Shown in pieces: positions 6,746 to 11,043 of a DNA stretch of 11,043 bases. Every line of letters starts with the position of its first letter. Position 1 is the first letter of the stretch. The stretch covers positions 1-11,043 of the forward strand of contig CALKAJ010000033.1 in NCBI GenBank assembly GCA_937983305.1, read 5' to 3'. Position numbers and translations under genes: made by a program. The notes under the pieces were generated by a model. It searched no databases, had not been told where the DNA came from, and saw only the letters and a program-made list of their open reading frames with translations. The stretch is from an uncultured Ignavibacteriota bacterium. Its GTDB lineage: Bacteria > Bacteroidota > Ignavibacteria > Tepidaquicellales > Tepidaquicellaceae.

Positions 6746-8089
6746 TTATTTTGTTTTATATTTTTCCAATAAATATTTCGCAACTGCCTCAGCTTCCTTC
6801 ATCTTTAATCCCTGATTAGGCATTGGAGGATATTCCGGGTTAATTTTAACCGGACTGTAAATATATCCTGCTAATTTCTTAATATCCTCACCATACTTTG
6901 GCAGAGTTTCCTGATATGGCGGTCCTACAAGTTTAGTATCGAATTTATGACATGCTGCACAACGGCTTTTATATATTTCCTCACCGTTGATTTCTACAGC
7001 CTGCTTTTTGGGCTGCATTTCTTTTAATTTTTCATCTGCTTTGGCATTAACAACTAAAGTATGAGGTTTAATAGCGTTTGACAGGGCATACTGATTTTTT
7101 GCAGATACAAAGACAAAAGTCAGAAGCATAGCCGCAAATACCCACCCTGATAATTTAACATCCGAATTTCTTATTATGGCATAAAGGAAGTTACACACAA
7201 ATAGTATTGAGAGGAATGCAAGACCGGCAAAAATAAATACAGGAGATGAAAAAGACTCCTTAGGTAATATTAGAAAATTAAAAAACAGAAATACGGGCTG
7301 CAAGAGCGAGAAAATCAGTGCAATATTAACCGAATTTTTTAAAACCAGAGATTTATATTCTTCGTTTTCAATTTTAATTCCACCCTGCCAGGAGAAGAAA
7401 AAGAATAAAATAGCACCTCCGGAAATTGCAAGGGAAGTAACAAAGAAATAAATAAAATTCAACCATACCGATGAATTAACAAAAACCGCAAAAACAGTTT
7501 TTGCAGTAGCCCAGTCATTCATATTTGAAGCAATGGTGGTTCCTCCGATAAAAAGAAAAACAGAAAGTATCAAAAGAGTTAGTCCTGTTTTTCCTGAGGA
7601 AGATACTTCGCTTTTAATATTTTCTTCAAAGGAGATAACTTCTTCAGAAAGTTTATTTTCATCAATTCCAGATTTTTTCATTTCTGATAAAGCAGAATCC
7701 GTTTCGGAAGAAGATTTATATCTGTAAATAAAAGCGTAGGATATTATAAACATTAAAACCGATAAAAACAGCACTCCGACAGAAATTATATTTGAGGAAT
7801 ATAAAAACTGAGCATAAACAATTGAAATTGAAATAACAGGTAAAATTCCAAGACCAAAACCGGCATTTCTGCTTATTGCAAGATATTTAATAATATCGTT
7901 TGAAAATTTCAGATATAATGAGTTACGGGTTTTCTTTGCCTGACTTCTGAAATAAAGAGATAGCAAGGTTCCTCCGAGCATAATCCCTGTGAAGGGATAG
8001 AATATCGCAAATGAAATAATCTGGATAAGATTAAGCAATAAAGATTGCTCTGTTGAAGGCGGAATAACGAGTTGGTCAAAAAAGTTCAT
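6746..8089 (-). CDS. Polytopic membrane protein with C-terminal cytochrome c domain (divergent CydA-like, histidine-free membrane part)
   Basis: A 447-residue protein with about eight membrane helices (roughly 18-47, 70-95, 101-123, 167-187, 205-233, 250-275, 283-307, 314-330). A charged loop lies at 124-166 and a class I cytochrome c domain at about 365-447. Heme c would attach at CAACH (377-381), with M423 in YPPMPNQG as probable distal ligand; this domain should face the periplasm. By eye the membrane part follows CydA: the first helix and the stretch after it, ASNMNDW against ANSWQQ, and FVNSSVWLNFIYFF against FNASTLPRFFHTVL. In that alignment both heme-ligand histidines become tyrosine (Y31, Y214), and residues 1-342 contain no histidine at all, so this part is unlikely to bind b or d hemes in the CydA way. 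Lying between ctaB and cydA, it may pass electrons to one of the oxidases. I do not recognise a named gene; the cytochrome c domain is certain, the CydA kinship tentative. Confidence 0.85.
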   Translation of the reverse strand: MNFFDQLVIPPSTEQSLLLNLIQIISFAIFYPFTGIMLGGTLLSLYFRSQAKKTRNSLYLKFSNDIIKYLAISRNAGFGLGILPVISISIVYAQFLYSSNIISVGVLFLSVLMFIISYAFIYRYKSSSETDSALSEMKKSGIDENKLSEEVISFEENIKSEVSSSGKTGLTLLILSVFLFIGGTTIASNMNDWATAKTVFAVFVNSSVWLNFIYFFVTSLAISGGAILFFFFSWQGGIKIENEEYKSLVLKNSVNIALIFSLLQPVFLFFNFLILPKESFSSPVFIFAGLAFLSILFVCNFLYAIIRNSDVKLSGWVFAAMLLTFVFVSAKNQYALSNAIKPHTLVVNAKADEKLKEMQPKKQAVEINGEEIYKSRCAACHKFDTKLVGPPYQETLPKYGEDIKKLAGYIYSPVKINPEYPPMPNQGLKMKEAEAVAKYLLEKYKTK

Positions 8090-8099
8090 AATGTATAAT

Positions 8100-9041
8100 C
8101 TAAATAATTATTTTATCTATTGAAAGTAAAAGAATGATTAATAATGTGAAAATATTAATTGAAATAAACATCGAAAAAACACTTTTCCGGGTTATTCCCG
8201 AGAAAATAAATCTGATTCCGGAAAGAATTAATAATAATCCGGCAAAAAGCATAATGATTTTAACTGAATTATGAGAAATAATTCCTACAAACGGAATCCC
8301 TGTTGAAATTAAAAATGTTAAAACTATCCAGAGAAAGGTCATAATTTTTAAAGATTTGATATTCATAATATCGGTAAGCACGGGAAAACCGCCTTTTTTA
8401 TAATCATCGGAATAGACAAGAAGCAGAAGCCAGAAATGCGGTATCTGCCATAGGAAAAAATAGAAACATATATACAAAATTCTGAAATCCGTTATATCTC
8501 CGCCTGCGGCAGTCCATCCGGCAAGAGGCGGCAAAGCACCGACAAGCGAACCGGGAATAACAGCTAAAGCAGATTTCCTTTTCAAAGGAGTATATACGGC
8601 ATTATACCAGAAGTAAGTGATTAGACCGATTGATAAAGTGGGGATATTTGTTTTAAGCAGAAGCAGCAGAACACCTAAAACAGTAAAAAATAAAATAACG
8701 GAATAATAATAAATATTACCTGTTTTTCCCGAAGGCAGGGGGCGTGTTTTAGTTCTATCCATCAGCAAATCAAGTTTCTTTTCCTGAAGGTGATTTAAAG
8801 CCGCTGAGCCGCAAGCGAGAAAAAATATTCCCAGAACGGGATAAATAATATTTATATTAAAACCTTCGTTAGCGAGAATATATCCAAGCCCGGTTGTAAA
8901 AGATACAAGAGCCGTAATTCTTAATTTAGTAACCTCAGAAAGAAGTTTGAATTGCTCCGAAAAAAAAGATTCCTGTTTGTTCTTTTCAGGCAGAGTATCT
9001 ATAGAAGCATTTTTTAATATTTCAGTGTTTACTGCTAACAA
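8100..9041 (-). CDS. ctaB: Protoheme IX farnesyltransferase (heme O synthase, CtaB/CyoE)
   Basis: Integral membrane prenyltransferase that adds a farnesyl group to heme b to make heme O, the precursor of heme A for the cox oxidase encoded just upstream. The UbiA-type signature NHLQEKKLDLLMDRTKTRPLP (from N83) has the spacing N-x3-E-x3-D, with Glu in place of the first Asp. YNAVYTPLKR (146-155), PGSLVGALPPLAGW, WQIPHFWLL and DDYKKGGFPVL complete the family pattern. Length (313) is normal. The apparent start is a TTG at 9041 with no Shine-Dalgarno sequence; the next in-frame Met is residue 94, too far inside. It is in the same frame as coxB, separated only by that stop and two codons. No heme A synthase (ctaA) is in the window. 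Confidence 0.94.
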   Translation of the reverse strand: MLAVNTEILKNASIDTLPEKNKQESFFSEQFKLLSEVTKLRITALVSFTTGLGYILANEGFNINIIYPVLGIFFLACGSAALNHLQEKKLDLLMDRTKTRPLPSGKTGNIYYYSVILFFTVLGVLLLLLKTNIPTLSIGLITYFWYNAVYTPLKRKSALAVIPGSLVGALPPLAGWTAAGGDITDFRILYICFYFFLWQIPHFWLLLLVYSDDYKKGGFPVLTDIMNIKSLKIMTFLWIVLTFLISTGIPFVGIISHNSVKIIMLFAGLLLILSGIRFIFSGITRKSVFSMFISINIFTLLIILLLSIDKIII

Positions 9042-9047
9042 GATAAT

Positions 9048-9704
9048 TTATTTTTTTTGTGTTGAATCAACTTTAGTTGTCAATGAATCCTTAACAATTG
9101 CAGTAGTATCCGTTTTAGTATTATACCAATCCCAAAATTTTGCTTCAGGCATTACAATTACTTTCGAATACATATATGCATGCTGAAGTCCGCAATATTC
9201 GGCACAGGCAATATCCCAGGAACCAAGTTCCGTAGGATTAAACCAGAGATAATTTGTTCTTCCGGGTATTGCATCTTCTTTTACTCTATAATGAGGAATA
9301 AACAAACTGTGATTAACGTCAGCCGATTTGATTGCCATTTTAATCGGTTTATTCAGAGGAACATAGAGAGTATCAGTCTGTTTTCCGTTTTCATAATCAA
9401 AGGTCCATTTCCACATTTTTCCGGTTACCGTTATTGTCATAGCATCAGAAGGTGCATTTCTGAGATTTTTAAATCCCGAATATGACATAAAAAACATAAT
9501 CATAACAAGTACGAATGGAATCAAAGTCCAGATAACTTCTATAGTTGTATTTCCGGAAATTTGTTCTGCAACCGGATGTCTTTTTTTATTATACCTGATT
9601 ACGAAATAAATCATCGTAATTGTAACAATTAAAAGTAATACAACAGATACTGCCGTAATAAAGATAAATGTTGCATCGGTTTGTTGTGCGATTGATGAAT
9701 TCAT
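9048..9704 (-). CDS. coxB: Cytochrome c oxidase subunit II (CuA subunit)
   Basis: Subunit II of an aa3-type heme-copper oxidase; its outer domain holds the binuclear CuA centre that takes electrons from cytochrome c. Two membrane helices lie at about 12-37 and 55-78, followed by the cupredoxin domain with GKMWKWTFDYENG (95-107). All CuA ligands are present: H132, C167, E169, C171, H175 and M178, the last five within CAEYCGLQHAYM. There is no fused cytochrome c domain, so it is not a caa3-type subunit, and a separate cytochrome c must deliver electrons. A short Thr/Lys-rich tail ends the protein. The ATG overlaps the coxD stop (ATGA, 9701-9704), with GGAG a suitable distance upstream. Its place after coxA, C and D, rather than before coxA, is not the commonest order. 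Confidence 0.95.
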   Translation of the reverse strand: MNSSIAQQTDATFIFITAVSVVLLLIVTITMIYFVIRYNKKRHPVAEQISGNTTIEVIWTLIPFVLVMIMFFMSYSGFKNLRNAPSDAMTITVTGKMWKWTFDYENGKQTDTLYVPLNKPIKMAIKSADVNHSLFIPHYRVKEDAIPGRTNYLWFNPTELGSWDIACAEYCGLQHAYMYSKVIVMPEAKFWDWYNTKTDTTAIVKDSLTTKVDSTQKK

Positions 9705-10018
9705 TTTGTTAAAATCTCCGGTCTATATGTTAAATCAAAGAAAGTTAAAATTATCATTACTAAAAATATTATAAGGCAAACTGCAATAAAAACTTTAAAG
9801 AGAACTGATTCGTATTTAATGTGCATAAAATAATTAATAACCATTGTTGACTTAACAGAGGCTATTAATAATGCAGTTACTACTGTCAGTCCCGCCAGAT
9901 TAAAACCTGCGAGTGATACCGTAATCAAGGTAAGACTAACAAGTCCAAGCCAGACAAGAATGTAAATTCCGTATCCTGTATTTGTATGTTCTTTATGCGG
10001 GGTGTCGTGTTGTTCCAT
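9701..10018 (-). CDS. coxD: Cytochrome c oxidase subunit IV (prokaryotic COX4 type)
   Basis: Small accessory membrane subunit of the cox oxidase. The 105 residues begin with a charged, His-containing cytoplasmic segment, then three helices (about 16-37, 42-66, 73-95). The stretch VKSTMVINYFMHIKYE (55-70) is characteristic of prokaryotic subunit IV. The ATG is preceded by AGGAG at good spacing (complement of about 10030-10034). It is coupled to coxB by a four-base overlap. Assignment rests on this motif, size and position, since the family is poorly conserved. Confidence 0.9.
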   Translation of the reverse strand: MEQHDTPHKEHTNTGYGIYILVWLGLVSLTLITVSLAGFNLAGLTVVTALLIASVKSTMVINYFMHIKYESVLFKVFIAVCLIIFLVMIILTFFDLTYRPEILTK

Positions 10019-10036
10019 ACTTTTCTGTCTCCTGAA

Positions 10037-10636
10037 TTAATGAATTAAATAAAACAAAGGGAATAAGAAAATCCAGATAATATCAACAAGGTGCCAATAC
10101 AGACCTGCATTTTCAAACCTTACAAAATTATCGGATGTAATTCTATTTTTAAAAATCTGTACAAGGACAAAGACAAGAATAATCATACCTACTACTATAT
10201 GAACTCCGTGCAATCCTGTCATTGCATAATACAAGCCGAAATAAAGTCCTTCTCCATCGCTCATATTTGCAAGTTCCGGACCTTTGGGATAAATCCCGTG
10301 ATGAATTTTAGCGCCCCATTCAAAGTATTTATTAACCAGAAACGCTAATCCAAATGCCAGAGTTGAACTCAGAAAAAATATACTCAGCTTTTTACTGTTT
10401 CTCTGAAGTGCAACTATACCGAGAACAACGGTTAGAGAACTTGTCAATAGTATAATCGTGTTGATAGTTCCCAAAGTTACGTCAAGTCTTTGAGCGGCAA
10501 GAACAAATTCCGCAGGGTGCGCAAAACGGTATGCGGCATAAAGCAGGAACATACCTCCGAACAGGAGAAGTTCAGTAAACAGGAAAAGCCACATTCCCAT
10601 CTTTGAACCGAAATCGTCTCTGTGTATTTGACTCAT
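10037..10636 (-). CDS. coxC: Cytochrome c oxidase subunit III
   Basis: Subunit III of the heme-copper oxidase, an integral membrane protein that stabilises the catalytic core. The 199 residues form about five helices, as in the short bacterial subunit III. Diagnostic stretches are KMGMWLFLFTELLLFGGMF (12-30), NKYFEW (102-107), YFGLYYAMTGLHGVHIVVG (132-150) and FENAGLYWHLVDIIWIFLFP (174-193). The ATG has no obvious Shine-Dalgarno sequence; the 49-base gap to coxA instead holds short repeats. It lies 18 bases ahead of coxD. Confidence 0.96.
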   Translation of the reverse strand: MSQIHRDDFGSKMGMWLFLFTELLLFGGMFLLYAAYRFAHPAEFVLAAQRLDVTLGTINTIILLTSSLTVVLGIVALQRNSKKLSIFFLSSTLAFGLAFLVNKYFEWGAKIHHGIYPKGPELANMSDGEGLYFGLYYAMTGLHGVHIVVGMIILVFVLVQIFKNRITSDNFVRFENAGLYWHLVDIIWIFLFPLFYLIH

Positions 10637-10640
10637 AATA

Positions 10641-10671
10641 AAGTTTGTAAGTTTGAAAAGTTATTAAAGTT
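10641..10671 (-). repeat. Four AACTT direct repeats before coxC
   Basis: On the minus strand AACTT occurs four times at 8-9 base spacing in the coxA-coxC gap (complements at 10641-10645, 10649-10653, 10658-10662 and 10667-10671), just ahead of the coxC ATG. It might be a regulatory or stability element, but the gap is very AT-rich and chance is a real possibility. Confidence 0.3.
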
Positions 10672-10685
10672 CATAAAGATAAAAA

Positions 10686-10997
10686 TTATACTCTGTCATA
10701 AGGACCTTTTGTTACCTCAGGTTCAACATCAAAATTTTCAAGCGGCGGCGGTGATGGAATTGACCACTCAAGAGTTGTACCGCCCCAGGGGTCGCTGCAT
10801 GCTTTCTTACCTTTTTTCAACGCAACAATTAAATTAATTATCATAATCAAAAGAGAAGTAACGAGAACCCAGGAGCCGATAGTTGAAATCTGATGGTAAA
10901 TCTGAAATTCAGGGAGAAAATCATAATATCTTCTCGGCATTCCAAGATAGCCCATTATAAACATCGGGAAATAAAGAATATTAAAACCAATCATAAA
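10686..10997 (-). CDS. coxA: Cytochrome c oxidase subunit I, C-terminal fragment (5' end missing)
   Basis: The last 104 or so residues of the catalytic subunit of a type A heme-copper oxidase. Recognisable are the conserved FMIGFNILYFPMFIMGYLGMPRRYYD stretch at the start of the fragment (IGFN to PRRYYD), the last membrane helix at about 40-60, and DPWGGTTLEW followed by SPPPLENF. The heme and CuB ligands lie in the missing N-terminal part, so the oxidase subtype cannot be read directly. The Met at 10992-10994 is internal, not a start: the genuine sequence breaks off at 10997, where adapter sequence begins. The frame happens to stay open through the adapter, so automatic calls may add 15 false residues. 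It is the first visible gene of the minus-strand cluster. Confidence 0.95.
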   Translation of the reverse strand, partial: FMIGFNILYFPMFIMGYLGMPRRYYDFLPEFQIYHQISTIGSWVLVTSLLIMIINLIVALKKGKKACSDPWGGTTLEWSIPSPPPLENFDVEPEVTKGPYDRV

Positions 10998-11043
10998 AGA
11001 TCGGAAGAGCGTCGTGTAGGGAAAGAGTGTAGATCTCGGTGGT
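10998..11043. other. Illumina TruSeq adapter sequence (library artefact)
   Basis: These 46 bases begin AGATCGGAAGAGCGTCGTG and match, as I know it, the reverse complement of the Illumina TruSeq universal adapter without a mismatch up to the window end. They are not part of the genome and should be trimmed. They show that the window ends at a contig edge that was extended by untrimmed reads. Confidence 0.98.

Noticed and set aside
10091..10348. Plus-strand frame of 85 codons inside coxC, and similar frames inside cydA, coxB and the sirtuin gene
   Set aside because: All are shadows of well-supported genes on the other strand, with no recognisable features.
10992..10994. ATG as the true start of a short 102-residue protein
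   Set aside because: It is an internal Met of coxA; the match to subunit I continues up to the adapter junction.

Overview
The window holds two convergent gene clusters of membrane bioenergetics from an AT-rich bacterium. Plus strand (about 110-3482): six overlapping genes for a multisubunit Na+/H+ antiporter, mrpB-C-D-E-F-G (mnh), with no mrpA in view. Minus strand (10997 down to 3506): the 3' end of coxA, then coxC, coxD, coxB, ctaB, an unusual polytopic membrane protein with a C-terminal cytochrome c domain, cydA, cydB, a strong intrinsic terminator, and a sirtuin gene. The two clusters meet tail to tail around 3483-3505, where a hairpin lies.

Organism: low GC, a zinc-cysteine-less sirtuin of the kind common in Bacteroidota, TTG/GTG starts with Shine-Dalgarno sequences on some genes, and heme-copper plus bd oxidases side by side suggest the Bacteroidota/Ignavibacteria/Chlorobi neighbourhood. 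This is inference; there is no rRNA or other marker gene to settle it.

How the genes work together: the minus-strand cluster encodes most of an aa3-type cytochrome c oxidase (subunits I, III, IV, II) and heme O synthase, then a complete two-subunit cytochrome bd quinol oxidase. Both main kinds of terminal oxidase are therefore placed in one directional array. The protein between them has a membrane domain that by eye resembles CydA, but this domain contains no histidine at all, and it carries a mono-heme CxxCH domain at its end. It is the most interesting gene here. The Mrp antiporter would use or balance the ion gradient made by these oxidases. No tRNA, rRNA, CRISPR array, transposon or phage gene was seen, and no stretch over 300 bases lacks a gene.

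The last 46 bases (10998-11043) are not genomic. They match the reverse complement of the Illumina TruSeq universal adapter, so coxA is cut by a library artefact and the window ends at a contig edge.
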